From Brevibacterium antiquum CNRZ 918 (GTDB lineage: Bacteria > Actinomycetota > Actinomycetes > Actinomycetales > Brevibacteriaceae), in contig NZ_FXZD01000015.1 in NCBI RefSeq assembly GCF_900169145.1, positions 1-53,445 of the forward strand: a stretch of 53,445 nt of DNA, written 5' to 3'. Shown here piece after piece: positions 34,805 to 44,176 of the stretch. Position 1 is the stretch's first letter. Each line of letters opens with the position of its first letter. The translations under genes were made by a program, and so were the position numbers. The notes below the pieces were generated by a model, which ran no database searches, was not told the DNA's origin, and saw only the letters and a program-made list of their open reading frames with translations.

Positions 34805-36724
34805 TCAGGCCGTCCAGAGCTCGATGCCCTTGCTCTTGCAGAGCTGAGCCAGATTGGTCTTGAGCTGGTCGTCACCCTGGAATGCATCCTCAAGGACGAT
34901 CAGACGGGCAGGATCTTCATCCACGACGGCACGTAGCTGATCGAGTGCCGGCTTCACGTGCTCGTTCAGATAGGCGAGCACGATGCCATCGCCCACCGAG
35001 CGCAGGTTTAGGTCGGCCACGTCGACCGGAGCGATCTGCTCGGTCAGCGAGTAGCCCTGCTTCAGGAGAATCTCAGAAAGGAGGTCGTCTGCTGATGCGC
35101 CATCCGCGCTGCTCGATTCACGAAGGTCGAAGAGGTGCTGCTCGAGCTGGTTGCGATCGACCCTGCTCGACACATTCCACTTTGAAAAATTCGTGCTAGT
35201 GAGCACGAACGCTCTGAATCCTGAATCGAGTGATTGCCCTGGGGCCAGGTCTGTGGATACTGCTTCTCCCGCGCGTCGTAGGCGCTCGTGGGAGATATCT
35301 GCAACCGTCTCAAACCCAGCGTTGCGCGCCACGGAGCCAGTGGGCGTCGGCTCCGGAAGTTGTACGGCAATCCACCTACGGACGGCACCATCTCGGAGCT
35401 GCGCCAGCCATACCGCATGAGCCGTGCTTCCCGACCCGGCGAAGAAGTCGAGGACGATATCACCGTCTCCACTGCCCGCTTCAATAAAGTCGGCAAGCAA
35501 GAAGGGTGACTTGGGCGCCTGGAAAATCTTTCCCGTGCCACCGAACAAGTCGTTGAACGCGCGCTGGCCGGAATCGGTCGTATGCTCCTTCTCAGAGAGC
35601 AGCGACTTTAGCTTTCGCCGCGCCCCCTCAGCGTACTCCTTGACAAAAATCTGCATTCGCCCGCCTGCCACACGCCCAACCAGTGAATCCGACTCTGCAA
35701 TTGCTTTTGGTCGCCCCCACGTCCAACAACCCTCGAAGTCATCGTTCCAGAGTGGGAAGACCTCGGTACGTTCAGCAGACTTTTCCGTGTGCACCTGACC
35801 GGTTGAATCGACATAGAGCGGATAGTAGAGGTTCGGTCGGTTAAAACGACCAAACTCCCGATGCGAGTTACGCAGGCCAAGCGTTCGATACATCCCGCGC
35901 TCGTCTTCATATGGGTACTCAGCTTGCAACTGCTCCCGTGGCTTCGCAATCGACAGCGCACCGCTTGGCAGCTCCCGCTTGGAGTAGACCAGCGCATACT
36001 CGTGATTTGTCGCGAAGTGCTTATCTTGCGCTCGACCGCGTGGATTATTCAGAACTGCAAGCTGAGCAACGAAGTTCGACTCCCCGAACACTTGGTCCAG
36101 CATCTGACGGAGAAGGCCAACTTCGTTTTCATCTATGGACAAGAAGATGACGCCGTCGTCCGTTAGCAGGTTCCGCGCGAGCTTCAGTCGCGGATACATC
36201 ATGTTGAGCCAGTTGGAATGGTAGCGCCCTTCGGTATCTGCGTTAGTCGAGAGCTTCTTGCCCTCCTCGTTGACTTGGCGCGTCCACTCGAGGTAGGTGT
36301 CCAGGCCTTCCTCGTAGTTGTCCGGGTATACGAAGTCCTTGCCGGTGTTGTATGGCGGATCGATGTAGATCATCTTGATCTTCGCGTGGTAATGCTTCTG
36401 CAGGATTTTGAGCACTTCAAGGTTGTCGCCCTCGATGAACACGTTCTTCGTTGTGTCCCAATCCTTCGAGTTCTCAATATCGGGTCGCAGTGTCGCCGTC
36501 GTCGGCTCCTGAGCCGCACGCAGGGCACGCTTCTTACCAGGCCAGAACAGGCCGAACCGCTCAGCAGTGTCGGCCGCGTCGCTGTCGAGCAGTTCCTTGA
36601 GCTTGTCCACATCCACCTTGCCATCGGCAATAACCTCGGGCATCAGCTCGGCAAGCTGTGTCGCCAGCTCGGTCTGGAAGTTCGGGGTGGTGGATGGTGT
36701 TTCGTGGATATCGTCGCTCATCAT
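34805..36724 (-). CDS. Type III DNA methyltransferase Mod (adenine-specific)
   Basis: A 639-residue beta-class N6-adenine methyltransferase. Catalytic motif IV is YIDPPYNTGKDF (~120-131) and precedes the SAM-binding motif I DIVLDFFAGSGSTAHAVW (~425), the order of type III Mod. The variable region between them would recognise the target. The N-terminus FQTELATQLAELMPEVIADG is common in Mod proteins. The start is uncertain: tandem ATGs at 36724 are chosen, but ATG 36778 overlaps the SNF2 stop (TAATG) and would add 18 residues. It modifies host DNA and gives the Res complex its specificity. Second gene of the four-gene operon. Confidence 0.92.
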   Translation of the reverse strand: MMSDDIHETPSTTPNFQTELATQLAELMPEVIADGKVDVDKLKELLDSDAADTAERFGLFWPGKKRALRAAQEPTTATLRPDIENSKDWDTTKNVFIEGDNLEVLKILQKHYHAKIKMIYIDPPYNTGKDFVYPDNYEEGLDTYLEWTRQVNEEGKKLSTNADTEGRYHSNWLNMMYPRLKLARNLLTDDGVIFLSIDENEVGLLRQMLDQVFGESNFVAQLAVLNNPRGRAQDKHFATNHEYALVYSKRELPSGALSIAKPREQLQAEYPYEDERGMYRTLGLRNSHREFGRFNRPNLYYPLYVDSTGQVHTEKSAERTEVFPLWNDDFEGCWTWGRPKAIAESDSLVGRVAGGRMQIFVKEYAEGARRKLKSLLSEKEHTTDSGQRAFNDLFGGTGKIFQAPKSPFLLADFIEAGSGDGDIVLDFFAGSGSTAHAVWLAQLRDGAVRRWIAVQLPEPTPTGSVARNAGFETVADISHERLRRAGEAVSTDLAPGQSLDSGFRAFVLTSTNFSKWNVSSRVDRNQLEQHLFDLRESSSADGASADDLLSEILLKQGYSLTEQIAPVDVADLNLRSVGDGIVLAYLNEHVKPALDQLRAVVDEDPARLIVLEDAFQGDDQLKTNLAQLCKSKGIELWTA

Positions 36725-36777
36725 GATTCTTTCTGCGTCGGGGAATATGGTCAGTACTGGAAGGCGATTGTTCGCCA

Positions 36778-39744
36778 TTAGGCAACGATGCGCCAACGGA
36801 TTGAGAACAGGTGTTGGTTGTCTTGGGTGCCTTTCAAGGATTGCTCGATCATATCGAGTTTCTCGTCGATCTCGTCTTGCAACTTCCGGCGCGCATTGCG
36901 GAAATCGTCGTCGGCCTCATCCGCCCGGCGTTCCCACTTACGAGCCTCGCGTTTAAGCTTGAGCTGCTCCATCGGATCGTCCGTCCGCTTTGCTACCTTG
37001 CGGGCTTCTTTCTCCTTGGCGCGGTACTCGCGGATCTTGCCCTCGTGCTCAGCCTTGCGATCCTGCTGGTTGCGGTACAGCAGTTCTTCCTGCTGGTCGT
37101 AGTGGCGAGAGTTGCGGACCTGGACTTCTTTCTCCAGCTCACTGAGCCGCGTTTTGAGTTGCGGCTTGACCTTCGTGATGTCGACCGCGACAGGTTGTTG
37201 ACCAACGTTGAGGCAGGCGAGGTCGAGGATGTCGGCGACGTATTCTTCGTCCAGGTACCGGCTGTCGTCGGTCATGCCACCTGCGAGCATGTACGACTCG
37301 GAGATGTCCTCGTCGCGCGCCCGCATCGTGAAGGTCAGCAGGTTGACCGTTAGCTCGCCGCTCATGCCCTCGAGCGCCCTAACCGCGTTGGTGGCACGTT
37401 TTGACTGGCCGAGCGAGAACGTCAGCTCGCGTTGCGGAGTGTCGTGCGACTTCGCTATATCGGCAACGTGCTGCGCGAGCGGGCTCGCATAGCGGTACTG
37501 ATGCGCGTTGGGGAGGGGCTTCGACTTGAAGAAGTAGCGGCCCGTCGGTGCGTCCTTGGTCGGAGCCTGGTTCAGGACGAACGTGCGGCCGTCGCCTTCG
37601 AACGTCGCGACCTTGCGAAGCTCATGCTGGGTGATCGCGAGCAGGAGTCGCTCGAACTTGTTGAGTACGTTGCCCGCCTGCTCGTCGTATGCCTTGAGGC
37701 GGTCTTGCACGTGTGGGTCGAGATAGTCGAAGACCTTCGCCTTTGCACTGGCCATTTCTTTCGAGATTTCCCCCGCGAACTGGTTCTCCAGCTCCGTGAA
37801 TGCGGTATCGATCTCGCCTGCCGTCTTGCAACGAGTAAGGATGTCGCTGATCCTCTTCTCGAAATCGAGACCGTCTTCTACTGCACCGAGCACCTCGTCA
37901 CTCGCGCCGAACACACTGGAGAAGAGCTGGAACTTGGTGGTCAGTAGTTCTAGGATGCGTTGCTCAGCGACGTTGCCCTTGTTGCTGAAGTTCACGACGA
38001 CGACATTGTGCTTCTGGCCGAAGCGGTGCACGCGACCGATGCGCTGCTCGACGCGCTGTGGGTTCCATGGCAGGTCGTAGTTAACGAGCATCGAGCAGAA
38101 CTGCAGGTTGATGCCCTCCGCCGCCGCCTCGGTAGCAATCATGATCGTGCCATGATCGCGGAAGTAGTCCACGAGTGCTTTACGCCGATCGACCGCGTGG
38201 ATGCCGGTGATCAGATCGCTATCTTGGTTCGCCTCTTGCCACTTTTGGTAAATCGTAGTCTGTTGGGTCGAGTCGTTTGAGCCGTTGAAGAGCACGAGCC
38301 CATCGCCGCGGCCTGCTTCTGTGAGCGTCCGCGCGAGGTACTCCTGCGTCTTGGTTGAATCGGTGAAGATGATGGCTTTCTCGGCAGCGCCGAGCTCACG
38401 GAGCCGCTCGAAGCCCATGTCGAGTGCTTCGCCGAGTTTGACAGCCTTCTGGTTAACCGTGATCGATCGTGCGAGTCCAGCGTACTCGCGGAGTTCGTTC
38501 ACCTCGGCACGCATGCGCTTGAGCGTGTCGTCATCAAGTGCAGAGTTTGACTGAGCAACAGTCTCTTCGGCTTCCTCGACGATCTCTTCATCGATTTCGT
38601 CTCCCACCTCGAAGTCGGCGATGAAAAGCCCGCCGCGGTTGTCGCGACGTTTGCCAGCAGCAACTTCGTTAGAAAGACGATTGGCGATGTTTTCGAGCGT
38701 GCTGGCTACGGCGTACGTAGACGAGCCGAGCCGCTTGCGAATGATCAGGGCAGAGAGGTGACGCTGAGAGTCGGCAAACGCGAATAGTTCATCACGTTGC
38801 AGATAGTCGTTGACGCGGTCGTACAGACGCACTTCGTCGGGCGACGGAGTGAACTCCATCGTCAAAGGCATCCGTTGTGTGAACCGGATATATTTGTTCG
38901 CGTTCTTTCGGAGAGTGCGCTTCGAGACAGACGCCACGCGCTCGGCGAGATCGTCGTCCCCGGTCAGATCGCGGTTCTTGATGTAACGTTCACGGAATGC
39001 ATCGAGTGAGTAGAAATAGTCCGGGTCGAAAACGGAGACCAAGCCGTAGAGCTCCTCGAGTCTATTCTGGAGCGGTGTCGCTGTCAGGAGTACTGTCTTG
39101 TGAGCGCCGCGAGCTACGTGCGAAGCGGCTTTCGCCACTTTTGCTTTGCCATTCCAGTAGCTGCGCAACCGATGCGCTTCGTCTGCCACTACGAGATCCC
39201 ATGCCTTCAGCAGTGAGGTCTCGTGGCGGAGGACGAAATCGTAGGAGCAGATCAGTACTTCGTGTGATCGTGTGTCGGCTTCGGCGAGCAGTGTGTTCTT
39301 TGTCTTGGCGTCAAGGATCAAGGATGGGATCAGGAACTTTTCATACAGCTCCTGCTGCCACTGCTGCCGCAGGCTCGAAGGGGCAACAATGAGAACCCGG
39401 CGCTTACGCTCAGCCCAGTACTGCGAAATGACAATGCCTGCCTCGATCGTCTTGCCGAGGCCCACTTCGTCCGCCAGGATTACGCCCGGCAGAAACGGTG
39501 TTTGGAGCGCGAACAACGCCGCGTCAATTTGATGTGGCTTTGGTTCGACTTGCGCATCGAACAAAAGTCCTGCCAATTTGCCCACGTGATCGTTTGAGTA
39601 GCTGCGTTGCAGCTCATGTGCGAAGTACTTTGACTGATAGTCGGTTAGTGGTATGTATTTCTGTGCGTCGTCGTGAAGTTCGTGCTGGCCATCGTTGTCA
39701 GGCAGGGCTTCTTCCGAAAACCCATGTGTGATCTCGTAGTGCAT
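36778..39744 (-). CDS. SNF2/RapA-like DEAD-box helicase of the restriction operon
   Basis: A 988-residue SF2 ATPase. Walker A is LADEVGLGKTIEAG (~90-103), DEAH-type motif II VVADEAHRLRS, motif III LLTATPLQNR, and the C-terminal helicase signature QRIGRVHRFGQKHNV. The last ~130 residues form a highly charged coiled coil (for example REYRAKEKEARKVAKR). Enzymes of this type move on double-stranded DNA or displace bound proteins. A strong GGAGGGG 9 nt upstream fixes the ATG at 39744; an ORF extension to 39798 lacks such a site. It is the first gene of an operon with mod, res and a membrane ATPase. SNF2 genes also occur in DISARM, but no drmA/B/C-like gene is present here. Confidence 0.88.
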   Translation of the reverse strand: MHYEITHGFSEEALPDNDGQHELHDDAQKYIPLTDYQSKYFAHELQRSYSNDHVGKLAGLLFDAQVEPKPHQIDAALFALQTPFLPGVILADEVGLGKTIEAGIVISQYWAERKRRVLIVAPSSLRQQWQQELYEKFLIPSLILDAKTKNTLLAEADTRSHEVLICSYDFVLRHETSLLKAWDLVVADEAHRLRSYWNGKAKVAKAASHVARGAHKTVLLTATPLQNRLEELYGLVSVFDPDYFYSLDAFRERYIKNRDLTGDDDLAERVASVSKRTLRKNANKYIRFTQRMPLTMEFTPSPDEVRLYDRVNDYLQRDELFAFADSQRHLSALIIRKRLGSSTYAVASTLENIANRLSNEVAAGKRRDNRGGLFIADFEVGDEIDEEIVEEAEETVAQSNSALDDDTLKRMRAEVNELREYAGLARSITVNQKAVKLGEALDMGFERLRELGAAEKAIIFTDSTKTQEYLARTLTEAGRGDGLVLFNGSNDSTQQTTIYQKWQEANQDSDLITGIHAVDRRKALVDYFRDHGTIMIATEAAAEGINLQFCSMLVNYDLPWNPQRVEQRIGRVHRFGQKHNVVVVNFSNKGNVAEQRILELLTTKFQLFSSVFGASDEVLGAVEDGLDFEKRISDILTRCKTAGEIDTAFTELENQFAGEISKEMASAKAKVFDYLDPHVQDRLKAYDEQAGNVLNKFERLLLAITQHELRKVATFEGDGRTFVLNQAPTKDAPTGRYFFKSKPLPNAHQYRYASPLAQHVADIAKSHDTPQRELTFSLGQSKRATNAVRALEGMSGELTVNLLTFTMRARDEDISESYMLAGGMTDDSRYLDEEYVADILDLACLNVGQQPVAVDITKVKPQLKTRLSELEKEVQVRNSRHYDQQEELLYRNQQDRKAEHEGKIREYRAKEKEARKVAKRTDDPMEQLKLKREARKWERRADEADDDFRNARRKLQDEIDEKLDMIEQSLKGTQDNQHLFSIRWRIVA

Positions 39745-39874
39745 CAGACTGAACCCCTCCGCGCCTGAAGCGCTACTCCCATACTTCACTTGTCGCAAAC
39801 AGTACTTTACAAGTGCTTCAGAGCGAATCGTGGCAAATTGAGAGCATATGGTCCTGTTGTGTCCTGTTTGTTAT

Positions 39875-40849
39875 TCACACCGTCAGCACAACCTTCCCCG
39901 TAGTCTCCCGCCCCTCAAGCGCCCGATGAGCATCCGCAGCATCAGCCAACGAGAATGTCGCGCCAACCCGGAAGTTCAGCCAGCCGTGTTCGATGCCGTT
40001 GAAGAGCATGGACGAACGCTTGGCCAGTTCCTCCGACGACCGGACGAACCACGCCAACGACGGCCGCGAGAGGAAGATGCCGCCCGAGGAGTTTAGCCGC
40101 TGTATGTCAAACGGCGGCACCTGACCGGAGGCTCCGCCGAAGAGCACCATTGAACCCAGTGGTTTCAGCGATGCCAGCGACGCATCGAAGGTGGTCTTGC
40201 CGACGCCGTCGTAGGCAACTTCGACGCACTCTCCGTCGGTGAGCTCCTTGACCTTCGCTGTGATGTCGACGCCCTCGCCGTAGAGGAAGACCTCGTCGGC
40301 GCCGGCCTTGCGCGCCAGCTCAGCCTTTTCCTCGGTGCTCACGGTCGAGATGACGTTGCCGCCCAGGTGCTTGATGATCTGGGTGAGCAGGAGTCCGACA
40401 CCACCGGCGCCGGCATGAACCAAGGCGGTATGGCCGGGCTTGATCTCATGCGAGCTCGTGGCCAGGTACTGGGCGGTCAGGCCCTGCAGCGGCATTGCGG
40501 CGGCGACCTCGGTGCTCACGCCCTCGGGTACACGCAGCAGGTTGTCGGTCTTGACGACGACCTGGGTCGCATACGAACCCGGGCCTTCGTGCCAGGCGAC
40601 GCGGTCGCCGACGGACCAGCTCGCCACACCTTCGCCCACTTCGGCGATGTGACCGGTGCCCTCGGAGCCGACGATGTGCGGGTAGCTCATCGGGTACGTG
40701 CCCGAACGACGGTATGTGTCGATGAAGTTCACGCCCGCGGCGTCGACGTTAACGAGGACCTCACCAGGACCGGGCTGAGGGGTATCGACCTCATTGAACT
40801 CGAGAACCTCGGGTCCACCTGCTCGCATCGCCTGAATAGCCTGGGTCAT
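39875..40849 (-). CDS. Zinc-free alcohol dehydrogenase-like quinone oxidoreductase
   Basis: A 324-residue NADPH:quinone oxidoreductase of the MDR superfamily. The N-terminal GroES-like domain has GPGEVLVNVDAAGVNFIDTY and GSEGTGHIAEVGEGV; the cofactor domain has HAGAGGVGLLLTQI (AXGGVG motif, ~150) and YDGVGKTTFDASL. No zinc-binding Cys set is present, as in the QOR (zeta-crystallin) group. It is a cytosolic two-electron reductase of quinones or enals. AGGAGG precedes the ATG at 40849 by 4-5 nt; a GTG immediately upstream is less likely. It is divergent from argC, sharing a 44-bp region that also holds the arg operator. Confidence 0.9.
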   Translation of the reverse strand: MTQAIQAMRAGGPEVLEFNEVDTPQPGPGEVLVNVDAAGVNFIDTYRRSGTYPMSYPHIVGSEGTGHIAEVGEGVASWSVGDRVAWHEGPGSYATQVVVKTDNLLRVPEGVSTEVAAAMPLQGLTAQYLATSSHEIKPGHTALVHAGAGGVGLLLTQIIKHLGGNVISTVSTEEKAELARKAGADEVFLYGEGVDITAKVKELTDGECVEVAYDGVGKTTFDASLASLKPLGSMVLFGGASGQVPPFDIQRLNSSGGIFLSRPSLAWFVRSSEELAKRSSMLFNGIEHGWLNFRVGATFSLADAADAHRALEGRETTGKVVLTV

Positions 40850-40858
40850 CACGCCTCC

Positions 40859-40893
40859 TGCATATAATTTAATGTGCTGGTATAGTTATACAT
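40859..40893 (+). promoter_or_regulatory. argC promoter with ArgR-like boxes, leaderless start
   Basis: A conspicuous AT-rich patch in GC-rich DNA. TATAGT at 40881-40886 resembles a -10 element and lies 7 nt before the ATG, so transcription would begin at or next to the start codon; no Shine-Dalgarno is present. GTATA-GT-TATAC (40880-40891) is palindromic, and TGCATATAATTTAATGTG just upstream (40860-40877) is AT-rich like an ARG box. Binding by the ArgR encoded at 46400-46951 would block the promoter. Confidence 0.6.
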
Positions 40894-42003
40894 ATGAATG
40901 ATCTTACGGTTGCCGTCTCCGGTGCTACCGGATACGCCGGGGGAGAGGTCCTCCGGCTGCTGAGCACTCACCCTCATCTCAACGTCACCACGGTGTGCGG
41001 ACATTCCTCCGTGGGCGAGACGCTCGGCCGACATCAACCCCATCTTGCCCGATATTCCGACTTCGTTGTCAAGGAGTCCACCGCCGAGGTGCTTGCCGGC
41101 CACGACGTCGTCATCCTTGCACTCCCGCACGGTCAGTCCAGAGCCATCGCCGCAGAGCTCGAGCAGTCGAGTCCCGAGACGCTCATCGTCGACCTCGCCG
41201 CCGACCACCGCCTCATCAGCGCGACCGCCTGGGAGAAGTTCTACGGCTCGACTCACCAGGGCACCTGGACCTACGGTCTGCCCGAACTGCTCACCGCCGA
41301 CGGCACCAAGCAGCGCGAAGCACTCAAGACCACGAAGCGCATCGCCGTGCCCGGCTGCAATGTCACCGCCGTGACCCTCGGCCTCGCCCCGCTCGTCCAG
41401 GCCGGTCTTGCCGCCCCCGCCGGGCTCAACGCGGTCCTGGCCAACGGCGTCTCCGGAGCGGGTAAGGCGCTCAAGCCGCATCTGACCGCCGCCGAGGTCC
41501 TCGGCGATGCCTCGTCGTACGGAACTGGCGGCATCCACCGGCATGTGCCCGAGATCGAGCAGAACCTCAACGGGGTCCTCGGCGCCGATGCCGCAGATGG
41601 ACCGACACGTATTTCCTTCACCCCGACGCTCGTGCCCATGGCCCGGGGGATACTGGCCACCATCACCGCCGAGCCGGGGGAGTCCGCACCGAAAACCGCC
41701 GAGGGACTCCTCGACGCTGCAGCACTCAAGGACCAGCTGGGCCAGGCCTTCGACCAGGCCTACGCAGACGAGCCCTTCGTCCGCGTCCTGCCCGAAGGCC
41801 AATGGCCGCGAACTTCTTCGACCACCGGATCGAACCTCGCACACATCCAGTTCACCGTCGATGAACGGGCCGGCACAATCCTCGTCGTCGTGGCCCTGGA
41901 CAACCTGGTCCGTGGTACCGCCGGCCAGGCACTGCAGTCCATTCACCTTGCCCTTGGCCTCGACGAGACCATCGCACTTCCCCTTGAAGGAGTCGCACCA
42001 TGA
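40894..42003 (+). CDS. argC: N-acetyl-gamma-glutamyl-phosphate reductase
   Basis: A 369-residue NADPH-dependent reductase making N-acetylglutamate semialdehyde, the third step of ornithine synthesis. The Rossmann motif VSGATGYAGGEVLRLL is at the N-terminus and the catalytic Cys in AVPGCNVTA (~155). GTGGIHRHVPEIEQ and PTLVPMARGI are ArgC signatures. The ATG lies directly behind a -10-like element without a ribosome site, suggesting a leaderless mRNA. It overlaps argJ by 4 nt. First gene of the arg operon. Confidence 0.97.
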   Translation: MNDLTVAVSGATGYAGGEVLRLLSTHPHLNVTTVCGHSSVGETLGRHQPHLARYSDFVVKESTAEVLAGHDVVILALPHGQSRAIAAELEQSSPETLIVDLAADHRLISATAWEKFYGSTHQGTWTYGLPELLTADGTKQREALKTTKRIAVPGCNVTAVTLGLAPLVQAGLAAPAGLNAVLANGVSGAGKALKPHLTAAEVLGDASSYGTGGIHRHVPEIEQNLNGVLGADAADGPTRISFTPTLVPMARGILATITAEPGESAPKTAEGLLDAAALKDQLGQAFDQAYADEPFVRVLPEGQWPRTSSTTGSNLAHIQFTVDERAGTILVVVALDNLVRGTAGQALQSIHLALGLDETIALPLEGVAP

Positions 42004-43178
42004 GCGTGACCGCACCACTCGGCTTCACAGCCGCCGGCCTGACCGCCGGACTCAAACCCAGCGGGACCAAAGACCTCTCGCTCGTCATCAACACCGGCCC
42101 CGACACTGCCGTCGCCGCCGTGTACACCTCGAACCGCTGCAAGGCCAGCCCCGTCCTGTGGTCCCAGAAGGTCTCCGCCAACGGTCAGGCTCGTGCCGTG
42201 GTGCTGAACTCCGGGGGAGCCAACTGCTACACCGGTGACTTCGGCTACGAGACGACGACGCTGACGGCTCAGACCACTGCCGAACTCCTCACCGAGGCCG
42301 GCACCGCAACAGCGGCCGAAGACATTCTCGTCTGCTCGACCGGACTCATCGGCGTCGGCGGTCAGGACTTTCGCGACACCATCATCGACCACCTCCCACC
42401 ATTGGTGGCCGCAGCCGAGGACACCGTGGCCGGTGGCGAACACGCCGCCGAGGCGATCATGACCACTGACACCGTGGCCAAGACCGCCACCCGAGAAGGC
42501 AGCTCCGGGTACGCGATCGGCGGCATGGCCAAGGGTGCGGGCATGCTCGCCCCCGGTTTGGCCACCATGCTCGTCGTCATCACCACCGACGCGAAGGTCG
42601 ACCAGGCTGTGCTCGATCAGGCGCTGCGGGCATCAACCAGTCAGAGCTTCGACCGCCTCGACACGGACGGGTGCATGTCGACGAACGACACCGTCATCCT
42701 CATGTCCTCCGGCGCCCACGAAGCAGCCGTCGATACGGACGAGTTCACGAGTCTGCTGCGCGAACTCTGCCTCGACCTCATGCACCAGCTCCACGTCGAC
42801 GCCGAGGGTGCCCACCACGACATCGCGATCACCACGCAGGGTGCCGCCAGCGAGGCCGAGGCTGTCGAGGTCTCCCGCTCAGTGTCACGCTCGGCCCTGT
42901 TCAAGGCCGCGATCTTCGGCCAGGACCCGAACTGGGGTCGCGTCGTCGCCCAGGTCGGAACCACCTCGGCGACCTTCGACCCCACGGCCATCGACGTGAT
43001 CATCAACGGCACCGAGGTGTGCCGGGCCTCTGGTCCCTATGAGGACCCGGAGAAGGTCACATTCGACCGCAACGTCGACGTCGTCATCGACCTCCACGCA
43101 GGAGATCACACCGCCACGGTGTGGACCTCGGACCTCACCCACGATTACGTCGAAGAGAACAGCGCCTACTCCACATGA
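42000..43178 (+). CDS. argJ: Bifunctional ornithine acetyltransferase / N-acetylglutamate synthase
   Basis: A 392-residue enzyme transferring the acetyl group from N-acetylornithine to glutamate, making the acetyl cycle of arginine synthesis self-sustaining. The self-cleavage site is in [15 protein letters not shown], the Thr of ATML becoming the N-terminal nucleophile of the beta chain; [12 protein letters not shown] and [11 protein letters not shown] are further family signatures. Its presence explains why no argA or argE is needed here. It overlaps argC (ATGA) and argB (ATGA). Confidence 0.97.
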   Translation: MSVTAPLGFTAAGLTAGLKPSGTKDLSLVINTGPDTAVAAVYTSNRCKASPVLWSQKVSANGQARAVVLNSGGANCYTGDFGYETTTLTAQTTAELLTEAGTATAAEDILVCSTGLIGVGGQDFRDTIIDHLPPLVAAAEDTVAGGEHAAEAIMTTDTVAKTATREGSSGYAIGGMAKGAGMLAPGLATMLVVITTDAKVDQAVLDQALRASTSQSFDRLDTDGCMSTNDTVILMSSGAHEAAVDTDEFTSLLRELCLDLMHQLHVDAEGAHHDIAITTQGAASEAEAVEVSRSVSRSALFKAAIFGQDPNWGRVVAQVGTTSATFDPTAIDVIINGTEVCRASGPYEDPEKVTFDRNVDVVIDLHAGDHTATVWTSDLTHDYVEENSAYST

Positions 43179-44176
43179 GCAACCCACACGACATGTCCAC
43201 GAAGTCCACGGCAGCCCGGCTCGCCGCCGCCCAGGTCAAGGCCGAGGCCCTGACCGAGGCGCTGCCGTGGATCAAGACCTTCGCCGGCGCCACGATCGTC
43301 ATCAAGTACGGCGGCAACGCGATGATCTCCCCGGAGCTGCAGCAGTCCTTCGCCGATGACATCGCGTTCCTCCGCTTCGCCGGCATCCGACCCGTCGTCG
43401 TCCACGGCGGCGGACCCCAGATCACCTCGATGCTCTCCCGCTTGGGGATCGAAAGCGAGTTCAAGGCAGGCCAGCGCGTGACCAGCGAAGAGGCCGCCGA
43501 GGTCATCCGCATGGTCCTCTCCGGCCAGGTCAACCGCGACATCGTCTCCCGCATCAACCAGAACGGCAACGCCGCAATCGGGCTCTCCGGTGAGGACGCG
43601 GACCTTCTCCTGGCGAACAAGACCCACGCCGAGGTGGACGGTGAAGTCATCGACCTCGGTCGGGTGGGTGAGATCGCCGAAGTCAACACCACCGTGCTCA
43701 CCGAGCTCCTCGACGCCGGGCGGGTGCCCGTCATCTGCTCGATCGCCTCGGAGATCGACGGTGAAGCAGGCAAGCCCCTGAACATCAACGCCGACCTCGC
43801 CGCCTCCGCCGTGGCGAAAGCCTTGCGTGCCGACAAACTGATCATGCTCACCGATGTGCCGGGCCTCTACGCCAACTGGCCCGACACCTCGAGCCTGATC
43901 TCACGCATCGGACCGAAGAAGCTGCGCGAACTGCTGCCCAGCCTCGACGCGGGAATGATCCCGAAGATGACCGCGGCACTCGAGGCCATCGAACACGGAG
44001 TGCAGCAGGCCCACATCATCGACGGCCGCATGGCGCACTCACTTCTCCTCGAGGTCTTCACCTCCGAGGGCATCGGCACCATGGTCGAAGACACCGTCGT
44101 CGAACCCGCACCACTGGGGGACGGACACAAGGGCGAGGGACACGAGACAAGCACTGAGGAGACGAACGATGAATGA
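43175..44176 (+). CDS. argB: Acetylglutamate kinase
   Basis: A 333-residue amino-acid kinase phosphorylating N-acetylglutamate, usually the arginine-inhibited step. It shows [12 protein letters not shown] (phosphate-binding Lys), [27 protein letters not shown] and [13 protein letters not shown]. The ATG at 43175 overlaps the argJ stop (ATGA); the frame continues upstream only inside argJ. The C-terminus carries an extra ~25 acidic, low-complexity residues after the usual end ([16 protein letters not shown]), overlapping the argD start by 8 nt. Confidence 0.96.
   Translation: MSNPHDMSTKSTAARLAAAQVKAEALTEALPWIKTFAGATIVIKYGGNAMISPELQQSFADDIAFLRFAGIRPVVVHGGGPQITSMLSRLGIESEFKAGQRVTSEEAAEVIRMVLSGQVNRDIVSRINQNGNAAIGLSGEDADLLLANKTHAEVDGEVIDLGRVGEIAEVNTTVLTELLDAGRVPVICSIASEIDGEAGKPLNINADLAASAVAKALRADKLIMLTDVPGLYANWPDTSSLISRIGPKKLRELLPSLDAGMIPKMTAALEAIEHGVQQAHIIDGRMAHSLLLEVFTSEGIGTMVEDTVVEPAPLGDGHKGEGHETSTEETNDE

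Noticed and set aside
36778..39744. DISARM system
   Set aside because: A SNF2 helicase and a methylase are present, but no drmA, drmB or drmC homologue; the partner genes are type III Mod/Res.
28016..40000. Long plus-strand open frames opposite the restriction operon, up to 361 codons at 32676-33761
   Set aside because: They mirror high-GC third positions of the minus-strand genes and show no protein motifs.
40994..41465. Arg-rich alternative frames within the arg genes
   Set aside because: Shadows of GC-rich codons; the arg genes are unmistakable.
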